Made by a program: the position numbers and the translations under genes
Notes under the pieces: model-generated
Seen by the model: the letters and a program-made list of their open reading frames with translations, nothing else
Database searches by the model: none
What the model was told of the DNA's origin: nothing
NCBI RefSeq assembly: GCF_049800955.1
Contig: NZ_JBNAGA010000001.1
Span: forward strand, 744,001-808,000
Source: JAKVBH01 sp049800955
Lineage (GTDB): Bacteria > Pseudomonadota > Alphaproteobacteria > Rhodobacterales > Rhodobacteraceae
Length of the DNA: 64,000 nucleotides
Reading direction: 5' to 3'
In this document: positions 1-8,481 of the stretch, piece by piece
Layout of the letters: every line of letters begins with the position of its first letter
How positions within the stretch are numbered: position 1 is the first letter of the stretch

Positions 1-501
1 ATCATCGCGCAACGCGGCAAAGGCTCGGCCATGGGCTTTGGTGCGGATGTGCGTGACGAAGATGCGCGCGGCATTGGTGAGATTTTCACGGATCTGGAGC
101 CGGAAGACCTGCTGAAATTCGGTTTGATTCCAGAATTCGTGGGGCGTTTGCCCGTTCTGGCGACGCTGGAAGACCTCGACGAAGACGCCCTTGTCACGAT
201 CCTGACGCAGCCCAAAAACGCATTGATCAAGCAATATCAGCGTCTGTTTGAGCTTGAGGACACCAAGCTCAGCTTCACGGATGAGGCGCTCTCCGCCATT
301 GCCAAACGCGCCATCGAACGCAAGACAGGCGCACGCGGGTTGCGGTCAATCCTTGAAGATATCCTGCTCGATACGATGTTTGATCTTCCAGGCATGGATA
401 CCGTCGATGAGGTTGTCGTGAACGAGGAAGCCGTGACGACCGAGGCGCAGCCATTGATGATCCATGGCGATGCAAAAAAGCCTGAAGAAGTGTCTGCCTG
501 A
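1..501 (+). CDS. clpX: ATP-dependent Clp protease ATP-binding subunit ClpX, 3' part
   Basis: C-terminal part of the AAA+ unfoldase that feeds substrates to ClpP in the cytoplasm. The reading frame is open from base 1, so the zinc-binding domain, Walker A and Walker B lie outside the window. What is visible is the end of the large AAA+ domain, including the sensor-2 GARGLR motif, FVGRLPV, and the small domain with the IFTDLEPEDLLKFGLIPEF stretch, all highly conserved in ClpX. The protein ends with a short acidic tail (PEEVSA). A hairpin at 535-551 follows the stop codon. Identification is by family motifs and is firm. Confidence 0.96.
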   Translation: MIAQRGKGSAMGFGADVRDEDARGIGEIFTDLEPEDLLKFGLIPEFVGRLPVLATLEDLDEDALVTILTQPKNALIKQYQRLFELEDTKLSFTDEALSAIAKRAIERKTGARGLRSILEDILLDTMFDLPGMDTVDEVVVNEEAVTTEAQPLMIHGDAKKPEEVSA

Positions 502-534
502 CGGTGTCAGCGACAATCAGCTACGGCATGAAAG

Positions 535-556
535 TGGGGCAGCTTGCCCCATTTCG
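535..556 (+). terminator. Probable intrinsic terminator after clpX
   Basis: A perfect 7-bp stem TGGGGCA / TGCCCCA with a GCT loop at 535-551 is flanked by AAA before and TTT after, 30 bases beyond the clpX stop. The T-run is short and interrupted, so termination may be partial. Confidence 0.5.
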
Positions 557-645
557 TCGTTTAACGGCCTTTTGCTTTTATCGAAACGCGACCCAGGCCT
601 TTGGCCCGGCGTGAAATTCCCGATTTACCCTATGAAGGACAGATC

Positions 646-1008
646 ATGACAATTCAGCGTATTTCTTCCGGCGGCGAGTTCGAGGCCAAGGTTGGCTATT
701 GCCGGGCCGTAGTGGCAGGCGGCTTTGTCCACATCGCAGGCACGGTCGGGCAGGGCGATACCGTCGTTGAGCAATGCCGCAGCGCGCTCTCCATTATTGG
801 CGATGCCCTCGCCAAGGCGGGCAGTTCCTGGGAAAATGTTGTGCGCGTGACCTACTACTTGCCTGATCGCCATGAGTTCGCACCCTGCTTTCCCATCCTT
901 GCTGAGACCTTTGGCGACCATCCGCCCGCCGCGACCATGATCGAATGCGGCCTGATCGATCCGAAATACCGCATCGAAATTGAAATCACCGCGCTGGCAG
1001 GCGGCTGA
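646..1008 (+). CDS. RidA family protein (YjgF/YER057c/UK114)
   Basis: A 120-residue protein of the RidA family, whose founding members deaminate reactive enamine/imine intermediates produced by PLP enzymes. The body matches the chorismate-mutase-like fold: the GGFVHIAGTVG strand, central VVRVTYYLPDRHEF and the C-terminal IECGLIDPKYRIEIEITA strand. The usual catalytic Arg of the archetypal RidA (in the R-x-x-V context) is not obvious here, as the region reads ATMIECGLIDP, so it may belong to a non-deaminase subgroup. ATG 646 is preceded by GAAGGAC at 634-640. An upstream in-frame start at 601 lacks a ribosome-binding site. Apparently monocistronic between clpX and the NDUFA12 gene. Confidence 0.85.
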   Translation: MTIQRISSGGEFEAKVGYCRAVVAGGFVHIAGTVGQGDTVVEQCRSALSIIGDALAKAGSSWENVVRVTYYLPDRHEFAPCFPILAETFGDHPPAATMIECGLIDPKYRIEIEITALAGG

Positions 1009-1117
1009 GTCAAATCTTCAGAGCATCTTTACGCCCGTCTGCCAGCCTGCGCGCTGGTGTCACTGGACCTTTGCGCCGCGATACGGCATATCGAGAGTAA
1101 GAGATCAGGAGGCCTCC

Positions 1118-1501
1118 ATGGGTATTCTCAACACAGTTCTGCGCGCGGTAACCTGGTGGAATGGCTCCACGTTGGGGACTCAGCTCTACACCTGGCGCAA
1201 GGGCGAAAAAGTGGGCGAGGATGAACAGGGCAACATGTTCTATCAGTCGCGCGACGGGAAACGCCGTTGGGTGATCTACAACGGGGAAGCCGAGGCAAGC
1301 CGGATCGGCGCAGCCTGGCATGGCTGGTTGCACCACACGTATCAGGACGCACCAACAGATGCGCCACTGCCGCGCAAGTCGTGGGAGAAGCCGCATCTGG
1401 AGAATGTGACGGGCACGGCGCTCGCCTATGCTCCGGCAGGTTCGCTGCGCCGCAAGGATCCTGAGCCGCGTGCGGATTACGAGGCCTGGAGCCCCGAATA
1501 A
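1118..1501 (+). CDS. NADH:ubiquinone oxidoreductase subunit NDUFA12 family protein
   Basis: A 127-residue protein homologous to the mitochondrial complex I accessory subunit NDUFA12 (B17.2), which alphaproteobacterial complex I also carries. Conserved hallmarks are visible: WWNGSTLGT near the N-terminus, GEDEQGNMFYQ, the RRWVIYNGEAEASRI core and WHGWLHHTYQDAP. The C-terminal PRADYEAWSPE tail is typical of bacterial forms. ATG 1118 has a strong AGGAGG at 1107-1112; the frame is open further upstream but without such a site. It is located away from a nuo cluster, as is common in this group, and is followed 48 bases later by mlaD. Confidence 0.93.
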   Translation: MGILNTVLRAVTWWNGSTLGTQLYTWRKGEKVGEDEQGNMFYQSRDGKRRWVIYNGEAEASRIGAAWHGWLHHTYQDAPTDAPLPRKSWEKPHLENVTGTALAYAPAGSLRRKDPEPRADYEAWSPE

Positions 1502-1549
1502 CGGACCCGCACAAGCGGACCTGACCAGACAACCGGAGCGTGGGGCGCG

Positions 1550-1999
1550 ATGTCTGAAAATACAACAGAAGTTCTGGTGGGCGGCGCTGTCCTCGCGGCA
1601 GCGGTGGCCTTTGTGATCTATGCAGGTCAGGCGACAGGTCTTGGCCAGAGCTCCACAGGTTATGAACTCAGCGCGTCCTTCCGCTCTCTGGAGGGGGTGC
1701 AGGTTGGCACGGATGTGCGTTTGGCAGGCGTGAAAATCGGTACCGTAACGGAAGTGACGCTGAACCCGGAAACCTACCGCGCTGATACATCCTTCTCAAT
1801 CCGCGATGCGGTTGAAATCCCGGACGACAGCGCGATTGTGATCTCCTCTGAAGGCTTGCTCGGCGGTAATTTCGTGGAAGTTCTCCCCGGTGGATCACCC
1901 TTCTATTTCGAGGGGGGCGACGAAATCATCGATACACAAGGGGCCGTCTCGCTCATTTCGCTTCTGCTGAAATTCGTCGCTGGCGGAGGGGACGAATGA
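1550..1999 (+). CDS. mlaD: MlaD family outer-membrane lipid asymmetry protein
   Basis: A 149-residue protein with one N-terminal membrane anchor (about residues 8-28) followed by a single MCE/MlaD domain (about 36-115) with the FRSLEGVQVGTDVRLAGVKIG signature and a GLLGGNFVEV strand. MlaD is the periplasmic substrate-binding ring of the MlaFEDB inner-membrane complex that moves phospholipids between the membranes. The partner ATPase and permease are not in the window, so the gene is detached from its complex. It overlaps the next gene by ATGA (1996-1999), indicating translational coupling with the DUF2155 protein. Confidence 0.9.
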   Translation: MSENTTEVLVGGAVLAAAVAFVIYAGQATGLGQSSTGYELSASFRSLEGVQVGTDVRLAGVKIGTVTEVTLNPETYRADTSFSIRDAVEIPDDSAIVISSEGLLGGNFVEVLPGGSPFYFEGGDEIIDTQGAVSLISLLLKFVAGGGDE

Positions 2000-2352
2000 G
2001 GCTCTGCGCTCTGATCTGTGCCGGTTTGCTGGCAACAGCGGCGGCGGCGCAGACACCCACGACCAAAGGCACAGGTGCGGTGCTGCGCACGCTGGACAAG
2101 GTGTCTGGCAAGGTGACGGATCTGACGGTCCCCAATGGGGGCGCGACGCAGGTCGGCAGATTGACCGTGGCGCTTGGCGAGTGCCGCTATCCGCCCGGCA
2201 ATTTGCAAGGCGAGGCATACGCCTGGATCGACGTGTTGGAGCCGGATCGCAACCGCGTGTTTTCAGGGTGGATGATCGCCTCCAGCCCTGCGCTCAACGC
2301 GATGGACCACCCGCGTTACGATGTCTGGGTTCTGCGCTGTAGCAATTCCTGA
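1996..2352 (+). CDS. DUF2155 domain-containing exported protein
   Basis: A 118-residue secreted protein of unknown function. A signal peptide is clear (about residues 1-19, ending ATAAAAQ). The mature part carries the DUF2155 pattern: LRTLDKVSGKVTDL, then the VGRLTVALGECRYPPG segment, AYAWIDV and a terminal VWVLRC; the two Cys residues could form a disulfide. It is coupled to mlaD by a 4-base overlap and sits next to NDUFA12 and mlaD, an arrangement shared by related alphaproteobacteria. Its last 37 bases overlap the 3' end of the convergent aat gene. Confidence 0.85.
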   Translation: MRLCALICAGLLATAAAAQTPTTKGTGAVLRTLDKVSGKVTDLTVPNGGATQVGRLTVALGECRYPPGNLQGEAYAWIDVLEPDRNRVFSGWMIASSPALNAMDHPRYDVWVLRCSNS

Positions 2353-2969
2353 GCATCGATCAGGGGCGGGCCTGCAAAGTCCGCGTCCATGTCCAGCGCA
2401 GCTTGCAGCGCCCTGTGATAGGCGCCCCGCGGAATTTCAATCGCCCCCAACGAAGACAGATGCGGCGTGATGAATTGCGTGTCGAAAAGCGTGAAGCCAC
2501 CTTGCCGCAAACGATCCACCAGATAGGCCAAGGCAATTTTGGAGCCATCGACAGCCCGAGAGAACATGCTCTCCCCACAAAACGCCGCGCCAAGGGCCAG
2601 GCCGTAAACCCCGCCGATCAACTGCCCGCGTGACCAGACCTCCAGCGAATGCGCTTTGCCGAGGTAATGCAACTCCACAAACAGGCGTTTGATCTCAGTG
2701 TTGATCCACGTTTCGTCCCTGTCCGCGCACGCCTCCAGAACACCGATGAAATCCGTGTTGATGGTTACGTCATGGGGAAGGCTGCGCAGGCGTTTGACCA
2801 GAGAGCGCGACATGTGAAACCCATCAAGCGGCAGGATGCCGCGTTTGCGCGGATCGACCCAGAAGACAGACGGATCGTCCCTGTGCTCCGCCATTGGAAA
2901 AATGCCGGATCGATAGGCGTGCAAAACAAGATCGGGCGTCAGGCGCGCCTCGTCATCCCACTCATTCAT
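2316..2969 (-). CDS. aat: Leucyl/phenylalanyl-tRNA--protein transferase
   Basis: A 217-residue cytoplasmic aminoacyl-transferase that adds Leu or Phe to N-terminal Arg or Lys of proteins, making them N-degron substrates for ClpS/ClpAP. Conserved features: LTPDLVLHAYRSGIFPM near the N-terminus, the WVDPRKRGILPLDGFHMSRSL block, WSRGQLIGGVYGLALG and GESMFSRAVDGSKIALAYL in the GNAT-like domain, and LFDTQFITPHLSSLGA. The full family length is present. It lies 36 bases after accC on the same strand, probably as the last gene of accB-accC-aat. Its 3' end overlaps the convergent DUF2155 gene by 37 bases. Confidence 0.96.
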   Translation of the reverse strand: MNEWDDEARLTPDLVLHAYRSGIFPMAEHRDDPSVFWVDPRKRGILPLDGFHMSRSLVKRLRSLPHDVTINTDFIGVLEACADRDETWINTEIKRLFVELHYLGKAHSLEVWSRGQLIGGVYGLALGAAFCGESMFSRAVDGSKIALAYLVDRLRQGGFTLFDTQFITPHLSSLGAIEIPRGAYHRALQAALDMDADFAGPPLIDAQELLQRRTQTS

Positions 2970-3005
2970 GCGGGCATGGTGAAGATGTGCAGCGCAATTG
3001 CCAAG

Positions 3006-4355
3006 TCAGCTTTCGAATTCCCGTTCAAGCCAGCGCTCAAGCCAGTGAATGTTGTACTCACCGGTGTGAATATCCTTCTCCGCCATCAGCGCGTGAAAGA
3101 GCGGGACAGTCGTCTCGACACCATCCACGATCAACTCACCCAACGAGCGATGCAGGCGCGCCAAGGCCTCACGGCGATCGCGGCCATGGACGATGAGTTT
3201 ACCAATCAAACTGTCGTAATAGGGCGGGATCGAATACCCCTGATAGAGCGCGCTATCCATGCGGACGCCAAGACCGCCCGGCGCGTGGTAGGCCGTGATC
3301 TTGCCGGGGTGCGGCGCAAAGCCGGGGAAGGTTTCGGCGTTGATGCGCACTTCGATGGCATGGCCGTTGATCTCCAGATCGTCCTGAGCAAAGGACATGG
3401 GCAGACCAGAGGCCACACGAATTTGCTCGCGCACGAGGTCGACCCCAAAAATGGCCTCCGTCACGGGATGCTCGACCTGCAGGCGCGTGTTCATCTCGAT
3501 GAAATAAAACTGCCCGTCCTCGTAGAGAAATTCGATCGTGCCCGCGCCGATGTAGTTGATCCGCGCGACGGCATCCGCACAGACGCGGCCGATCTCGGCG
3601 CGTTCCTCCGCGCTGATGGCCGGGCCCGGCGCTTCTTCGAAGACTTTCTGGTGACGCCGTTGCAAGGAGCAATCCCGCTCGCCCAGATGCACGGCATTGC
3701 CTTTGCCATCGCCAAAAACCTGGATCTCGATATGGCGCGGGCGCTGGAGGTATTTCTCGATATAGACTTCGTCATTGCCGAAGGCGGCCTTGCCCTCGGC
3801 CCGCGCGGTCATGAAGGCGCTTTCCATATCAGCGGCCGTCTGCGCGACCTTCATGCCACGCCCGCCGCCGCCGGCGGTCGCCTTGATAATGACCGGATAG
3901 CCCATCTCCTCGCCCAGCTTTTGCGCGGTCGCGAGATCAGGCACACCGCCCTCGGAGCCGGGCACACAGGGCACGCCGAGATCGATCATGGTTTCTTTGG
4001 CGGTGATCTTGTCGCCCATGATGCGGATATGTTCCGCAGTGGGGCCGATGAAGGTCAGCCCGTGATCTTCGATCACCTGCACAAAGCCCGCATTCTCAGA
4101 CAGAAAGCCATAGCCCGGATGGATGGCCTGCGCCCCGGTGACTTCGCAGGCCGCGATGATGGCAGGAATGGAGAGGTAGCTCTCCGAGGAAGGCGGTGGG
4201 CCAATGCAGATCGACTCGTCGGCCATGCGCACATGCATGGCATCGGCATCCGCCGTGGAGTGCACGGCGACAGAGGCAATGCCCATTTCGCGACAGGCCC
4301 GGATCACACGCAGGGCGATCTCGCCCCGGTTGGCGATGAGGATTTTGTCAAACAT
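3006..4355 (-). CDS. accC: Acetyl-CoA carboxylase, biotin carboxylase subunit
   Basis: A 449-residue biotin carboxylase that carboxylates the biotin on AccB using ATP and bicarbonate, the first half-reaction of malonyl-CoA synthesis. It starts with the MFDKILIANRGEIALRVIRA N-terminal fold, has the Gly-rich ATP lid KATAGGGGRGMKV, the FIEMNTRLQVEHPVTE catalytic stretch with the conserved Glu/Asn/Arg residues, and the usual C-terminal domain ending near WLERWLEREF. The length is that of the stand-alone bacterial subunit rather than a fused acyl-CoA carboxylase. It follows accB with a 12-base gap. Confidence 0.98.
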   Translation of the reverse strand: MFDKILIANRGEIALRVIRACREMGIASVAVHSTADADAMHVRMADESICIGPPPSSESYLSIPAIIAACEVTGAQAIHPGYGFLSENAGFVQVIEDHGLTFIGPTAEHIRIMGDKITAKETMIDLGVPCVPGSEGGVPDLATAQKLGEEMGYPVIIKATAGGGGRGMKVAQTAADMESAFMTARAEGKAAFGNDEVYIEKYLQRPRHIEIQVFGDGKGNAVHLGERDCSLQRRHQKVFEEAPGPAISAEERAEIGRVCADAVARINYIGAGTIEFLYEDGQFYFIEMNTRLQVEHPVTEAIFGVDLVREQIRVASGLPMSFAQDDLEINGHAIEVRINAETFPGFAPHPGKITAYHAPGGLGVRMDSALYQGYSIPPYYDSLIGKLIVHGRDRREALARLHRSLGELIVDGVETTVPLFHALMAEKDIHTGEYNIHWLERWLEREFES

Positions 4356-4367
4356 GGCCCGGCCCCC

Positions 4368-4856
4368 TTACTCGAGGATCACGAGGGGGGAGCCAAATTC
4401 CACAGCCGCGCCATCCTCGACGAGGATCCGAGCGACCTTGCCCGCGCGCGGGGCAGGGATGTGGTTCATGGTTTTCATGGCTTCCACGATGAGCAGCGTT
4501 TGCCCTTCGCTGACCTGATCGCCAACTGAAATGAAGGAAGGCGCGCCGGGTTCAGGCTGCATGTAGACCGTGCCGACCATGGGCGAGCTTACGGCGCCCG
4601 GGTGATCGGCGGGATCATTGCTGGCCTCAGGTGCGGCAGCGGTGGGCGCTGCGGCAACGGGTGCGGCAGCGGCAGGGGCCGCAACGGCAGCCACGGGCGC
4701 GGGAGCCACCATCTGCTGGCGGCTGACGCGGACGTTGAGCGCGTTGTCCTCGCCGTATTCCCGTTTGACCTGCAATTCCGTCAGATCATTCTCGCGCAAA
4801 AGGCGGGCCAATTCAGAGATAAAAGCCACATCTGCATCATGCGATTTTTCGGTCAT
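4368..4856 (-). CDS. accB: Acetyl-CoA carboxylase, biotin carboxyl carrier protein
   Basis: A 162-residue BCCP. The N-terminal region (1-45) is followed by an Ala/Pro/Val-rich flexible linker (about 50-78), then the biotinyl domain (about 86-162) with the biotinylation motif EAMKTMNHI; the acceptor is Lys128. ATG 4856 is chosen because GAGG lies just upstream and the MTEKSHDADVAFISELARLL start fits the family; the frame is open upstream to 4949 without support. It is the first gene of the accB-accC(-aat) unit, the standard accBC pair. Confidence 0.96.
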   Translation of the reverse strand: MTEKSHDADVAFISELARLLRENDLTELQVKREYGEDNALNVRVSRQQMVAPAPVAAVAAPAAAAPVAAAPTAAAPEASNDPADHPGAVSSPMVGTVYMQPEPGAPSFISVGDQVSEGQTLLIVEAMKTMNHIPAPRAGKVARILVEDGAAVEFGSPLVILE

Positions 4857-5008
4857 CGATCCTCGGTCCTTTCCCCTGCGTCGTGTTGGGCGCTTATACG
4901 CACCCAATACGCCTGAGGGAAAGGGGGAAGACAAGGCTGATCGTGTCAACGACCAGCCTGCTGCGCCAGATTTCCGGACAACTCAACCTCATGCGCCGAA
5001 AGTACGGC

Positions 5009-5545
5009 TCACGAGGCGGCGCGTGGCAGTTGAGGTTCTGTGGCCTCTGTCGCCGCCGGAGGCGTTTGTGGCGCCTCACCCGTGTCACCCGGGGCCGGGG
5101 CCGCAAAGGGCGGGTCAGCAGGGATCATACGCTCCGCGGCGGGCATCTGAGGCATGGGGCCGTCTGGTCGCTCAGACTCTTGAGCTGCGTCAGTGGTCTC
5201 GACCTTGCTCACGCCCTCATCCTCCCGGATCGGTTCCGCATCAGGGTCCTTGGGAGGCGACAGGATATCCTTGAGCGCCTCGGCCTGCTCTTCAAGCATC
5301 TCGTTGATCTTGAGTTGCAGGATGGTCGGCGGTGTGGTCTTGGGTTCTGCATCATTGGGCGTATTGCGCCGTTGTTGCTGGCGTTCCTGAGGTAGGTTTT
5401 GAGTACCCGTGTTGGGGCTGCCCGCGCTTTTGGAAACGGAGGCAATACGGAAGTCGCTTGACCGGGCCGTGTCGGTTTGCGGCAGGCCCAGCGGATGGCC
5501 CGATGTCAACGGGGCAATCGCGGAAGGCGGTCCTATAAGTGTCAT
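5009..5545 (-). CDS. Hypothetical Pro/Glu-rich, probably disordered protein
   Basis: A 178-residue frame of unknown function. The composition is low-complexity, rich in Pro, Ala, Glu and Gln, with one stretch of predicted helix (ILQLKINEMLEEQAEALKDIL, about 75-95) and no signal peptide or membrane segment. It starts at ATG 5545, preceded by GGAG about 8 bases upstream, and ends about 150 bases upstream of accB on the same strand. I chose it over overlapping frames on the other strand because it has a site-supported start and a coherent amphipathic segment. The biased composition makes this less certain than its neighbours. Confidence 0.5.
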   Translation of the reverse strand: MTLIGPPSAIAPLTSGHPLGLPQTDTARSSDFRIASVSKSAGSPNTGTQNLPQERQQQRRNTPNDAEPKTTPPTILQLKINEMLEEQAEALKDILSPPKDPDAEPIREDEGVSKVETTDAAQESERPDGPMPQMPAAERMIPADPPFAAPAPGDTGEAPQTPPAATEATEPQLPRAAS

Positions 5546-5694
5546 TGTCTGGCTCCGACGGATGAAACGAAGCCCCCACCGCTGTTAAGAATATCCTCAA
5601 ACAAATGAACGCCACCTTAACAGGCGGCGTTCAAAGCGATGTTTTCAGCGGAAATCCGCGAAGATTTTAAGGATCTGGTAAGGCGTCGGCCGCA

Positions 5695-6450
5695 TCAGAT
5701 CGCCAGATATTCCTCACGCAATTCCTTGTTGTCGAGCACTTCGGCGGCGGTGCCGTCAAAGACGATGCCGCCTGTGTCGAGGATCACGGCGCGGTCGGCC
5801 AGTTCCAGGGCACGGACCGCATTTTGCTCCACGATCACGGTCGTCATGCCCTGTTCCTTGATGTGGATGAGGGTCTTTTCGATCTCGTCCACAATCACCG
5901 GGGCCAGGCCCTCGTAGGGCTCATCCAGCAACAAGACCTTGATGTCCCGCGCCAGCGCGCGGGCGATGGAGAGCATCTGCTGCTCGCCGCCCGACAGTGT
6001 CACACCCTCTTGCTTGCGACGCTCGCCCAGACGCGGGAAGAGGTCGTAGATCCGCTCGATGGACCAGCCGATGGGCGGGGCAATCTGCGCCAGTTGCAGG
6101 TTTTCCTCGACCGTCAGGCCGGGGATGATCCGCCGATCTTCCGGCACTAGGCCCAAGCCAACGGAAGCCGCCTCATAAGAAGTCATCTTGTGCAGCGGCT
6201 TGTGATCCAGCCAGATCTCGCCGTGACGCACTTCGGGATCATCGAGGCGGGCAATCGAGCGCAAGGTCGTGGTCTTGCCCGCGCCGTTGCGGCCCAGAAG
6301 GGCGAGGATCTCACCTTCATGCACGTTGAAGGAAATGCCCTGCACGATATAGCTCTCGCCATAATAGGCGTGCATGTCCCAGACCGAGAGAAAGGCCGGG
6401 GCGGTGGTCGCCATATTGGCGTTTTTGCTGAAATCGGGTTTGACGTTCAT
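5695..6450 (-). CDS. livF: Branched-chain amino acid-type ABC transporter ATP-binding protein LivF
   Basis: A 251-residue ABC ATPase of the LivF subfamily. Walker A is LLGRNGAGKTTT, the Q-loop region LVPEDRRIIPGLTVEEN, the signature LSGGEQQML, and Walker B VLLLDEPYEGLAP, which carries the family-typical Y/EGLAP wording. It pairs with LivG as the heterodimeric motor of a hydrophobic amino acid/amide importer (HAAT family). ATG 6450 has GGGAGG upstream. It is the last gene of the five-gene minus-strand cluster, 15 bases after livG. Confidence 0.95.
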   Translation of the reverse strand: MNVKPDFSKNANMATTAPAFLSVWDMHAYYGESYIVQGISFNVHEGEILALLGRNGAGKTTTLRSIARLDDPEVRHGEIWLDHKPLHKMTSYEAASVGLGLVPEDRRIIPGLTVEENLQLAQIAPPIGWSIERIYDLFPRLGERRKQEGVTLSGGEQQMLSIARALARDIKVLLLDEPYEGLAPVIVDEIEKTLIHIKEQGMTTVIVEQNAVRALELADRAVILDTGGIVFDGTAAEVLDNKELREEYLAI

Positions 6451-6465
6451 GGGTCGAGACCTCCC

Positions 6466-7221
6466 TTAGGCCGACTCGCCGAGATACGCTTCGCGCACCT
6501 TGGGGTTGCCCTTGATGTTTTCCGGCGCGTCTTCGACGAGCGGCGTTCCTTGCGCAAGCACCGTGATCCGATCCGCGAGCGAGAAGACAACATGCATGTC
6601 GTGTTCGATAATCGCGATGGTGATATCACGCTGCTCCTTGATCTCCTTGAGAAGATCGATCGTGTTGTTCGTATCCGCGCGGGCCATGCCCGCTGTCGGC
6701 TCATCCAGCAGCAGCAGGCGCGGATCCTGGCTCAGACACATGCCGATCTCCAGCCGTCGCTTGTCGCCGCGCGACATGGAGGCTGCATGCATGTGGCGCT
6801 TGTCGGCCATGTTCATGTCTTCCAGCATCTGCTCGGCTTTCTCCATCACATCGGTGTTGGAGGGCACGGAGCCAATGGCATTGAGCTCAAAATCCCCGTC
6901 GCGCTTGGCGAAGATCGGGATCAGCATGTTTTCCAACACCGACAGATCGCCGAAGATCTCGGGGGTCTGAAAGACGCGTGAGATGCCCATCTGGTTGATC
7001 TGGTGTGGCTGGCGTCCCAGAACCGATTGCCCGTCGAACATGACCGAGCCTGTGTCGGGGATGAGCTTGCCCACAAAGCAATTGAGCAGCGTGGATTTGC
7101 CCGCCCCGTTGGGGCCGATGATCGCGTGACATGTGTTCTCCTTGACGGAGAGGTTCACATCCGAGAGCGCCTGCAGGCCGCCGAAGCGTTTGCCGATGTC
7201 TTTGACTTCAAGAATTCCCAT
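6466..7221 (-). CDS. livG: Branched-chain amino acid-type ABC transporter ATP-binding protein LivG
   Basis: A 251-residue ABC ATPase of the LivG subfamily: Walker A IIGPNGAGKSTLLNCF, Walker B RLLLLDEPTAGMA with the LivG-type TAGMA, and the switch histidine in IAIIEHDMHVVF. The signature is SRGDKRRLEIGMC rather than canonical LSGGQ, with S and G positions altered, which is frequent in this subfamily. AAGGAG precedes ATG 7221. It lies 12 bases after livM and 15 bases before livF. Confidence 0.94.
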   Translation of the reverse strand: MGILEVKDIGKRFGGLQALSDVNLSVKENTCHAIIGPNGAGKSTLLNCFVGKLIPDTGSVMFDGQSVLGRQPHQINQMGISRVFQTPEIFGDLSVLENMLIPIFAKRDGDFELNAIGSVPSNTDVMEKAEQMLEDMNMADKRHMHAASMSRGDKRRLEIGMCLSQDPRLLLLDEPTAGMARADTNNTIDLLKEIKEQRDITIAIIEHDMHVVFSLADRITVLAQGTPLVEDAPENIKGNPKVREAYLGESA

Positions 7222-7233
7222 CGTTCTCGCTCC

Positions 7234-8478
7234 TTATTCTGCTGGTGTCTTGGCAGCGTCAGACGGTTTTTCAGCCGCCTTCTTGCCTTTGAACATGGCG
7301 CGGATGCGTTGGCCGCCTTCCACAAGCCCACCGGGCAGGAAGATCACGACAAGCATGAAGATAATGCCCAGCGTCAAGTGCCAGCCCTTGCCGATGAAGG
7401 GATAGATCATCGTGACCACGAGGTCCTCGAGCCCGTCGGGCAGGAAGGCAAACCAGCTGTGCAGGATGTCGGAGTTGATCTTGGAAAGGATGTTTTCCAT
7501 GTATTTGATCGCGCCGGCGCCCAGCACTGGGCCGATGAGCGTCCCGACACCGCCGAGGATGGTCATGAGCACCACCTCACCAGAAGCCGTCCAGAACATC
7601 CGCTCAGGACCAGCCAGCGGATCCATCGCCACCATCAGGCCACCGGCCAGACCGGCATACATGCCCGAGATCACAAACGCGGCCAATGTGTAGGGGCGGG
7701 GGTTGAGGCCCGTATAGGTCAGCCGCTGCTGGTTGGATTTGACCGCCCGGAGCATCATCCCGAAGGGTGAGCGGAAGATGCGGATCGACAGGTAGAACGC
7801 GATCAGCATGATGAAGGCGCAGAAGTAATAGCCTGCGGAGAAGGTAAAGACCCAATCGCCCACGTTCAGATCCGTCGCGCTGCGCATTTCCATGCCAAAG
7901 AGCGAGGGCACCGGAATGTTGCCTTCCGCGGTGGCTTGAGCGCCCATGATGCGCGGGTCATCCAGCGTCAGCTGAAGGCCCGTCTCACCCCCTGTCAGGC
8001 CCTTTTGCAACAGGCCCTGTTGGTCAGGTCCGTCCATATCCGTGGCGAGCACGGAATAGGCCAGCGAGTAGGACATCATGGCAAAGGCGAGCGTCAGGAT
8101 CGAGAAGTAGATGCCTGAGCGCCTGAGGCTCACATAGCCGATCACGACGGCAAAGAGGCCGGACATGACAATCGAGAGCGCCAGTGCGGGAAGGACGTTC
8201 ATACCCAGAAGTTTGAACATCCACATCGCCGCATAGGAGCCCACGCCCAGGAAGGCCGCGTGGCCAAAGGAGAGGTATCCGGTCAGGCCGAACAGGATGT
8301 TGAACCCGATGGCGAAGATCCCGAAGATTACGAAACGCTGCATCAAGTCGGGATAGCCCGCATTGAATTGCGCCATGGCAGAGCCTTCGGGGAAGGGGTT
8401 GAGGATGAAGGGAGCGGCCATCGTGAGTACGAAGACCAGCAGGAGAATGCGGGTGTCTTTGGCGTCCAGTCCGAACAT
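7234..8478 (-). CDS. livM: Branched-chain amino acid-type ABC transporter permease LivM
   Basis: A 414-residue inner-membrane permease. It has the LivM core of about 8-10 hydrophobic segments, the YLSFGHAAFLGVGSYAAM motif near the N-terminus, the central IRIFRSPFGMMLRAVKSNQQRL coupling loop that contacts the ATPases, and TILGGVGTLIGPVLGA near the C-terminus. There is an extended periplasmic-type loop around residues 135-185 and a charged cytoplasmic tail (FKGKKAAEKPSD). The ribosome-binding site lies inside the last codons of livH, so translation is probably coupled. Confidence 0.94.
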   Translation of the reverse strand: MFGLDAKDTRILLLVFVLTMAAPFILNPFPEGSAMAQFNAGYPDLMQRFVIFGIFAIGFNILFGLTGYLSFGHAAFLGVGSYAAMWMFKLLGMNVLPALALSIVMSGLFAVVIGYVSLRRSGIYFSILTLAFAMMSYSLAYSVLATDMDGPDQQGLLQKGLTGGETGLQLTLDDPRIMGAQATAEGNIPVPSLFGMEMRSATDLNVGDWVFTFSAGYYFCAFIMLIAFYLSIRIFRSPFGMMLRAVKSNQQRLTYTGLNPRPYTLAAFVISGMYAGLAGGLMVAMDPLAGPERMFWTASGEVVLMTILGGVGTLIGPVLGAGAIKYMENILSKINSDILHSWFAFLPDGLEDLVVTMIYPFIGKGWHLTLGIIFMLVVIFLPGGLVEGGQRIRAMFKGKKAAEKPSDAAKTPAE

Positions 8479-8481
8479 CGA

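Noticed and set aside
2649..4529. Long open frame of 626 codons on the plus strand
   Set aside because: Antisense to accC and accB, which have complete family motifs; GC-rich codon bias keeps the opposite frame open. No recognisable domain or start signal.
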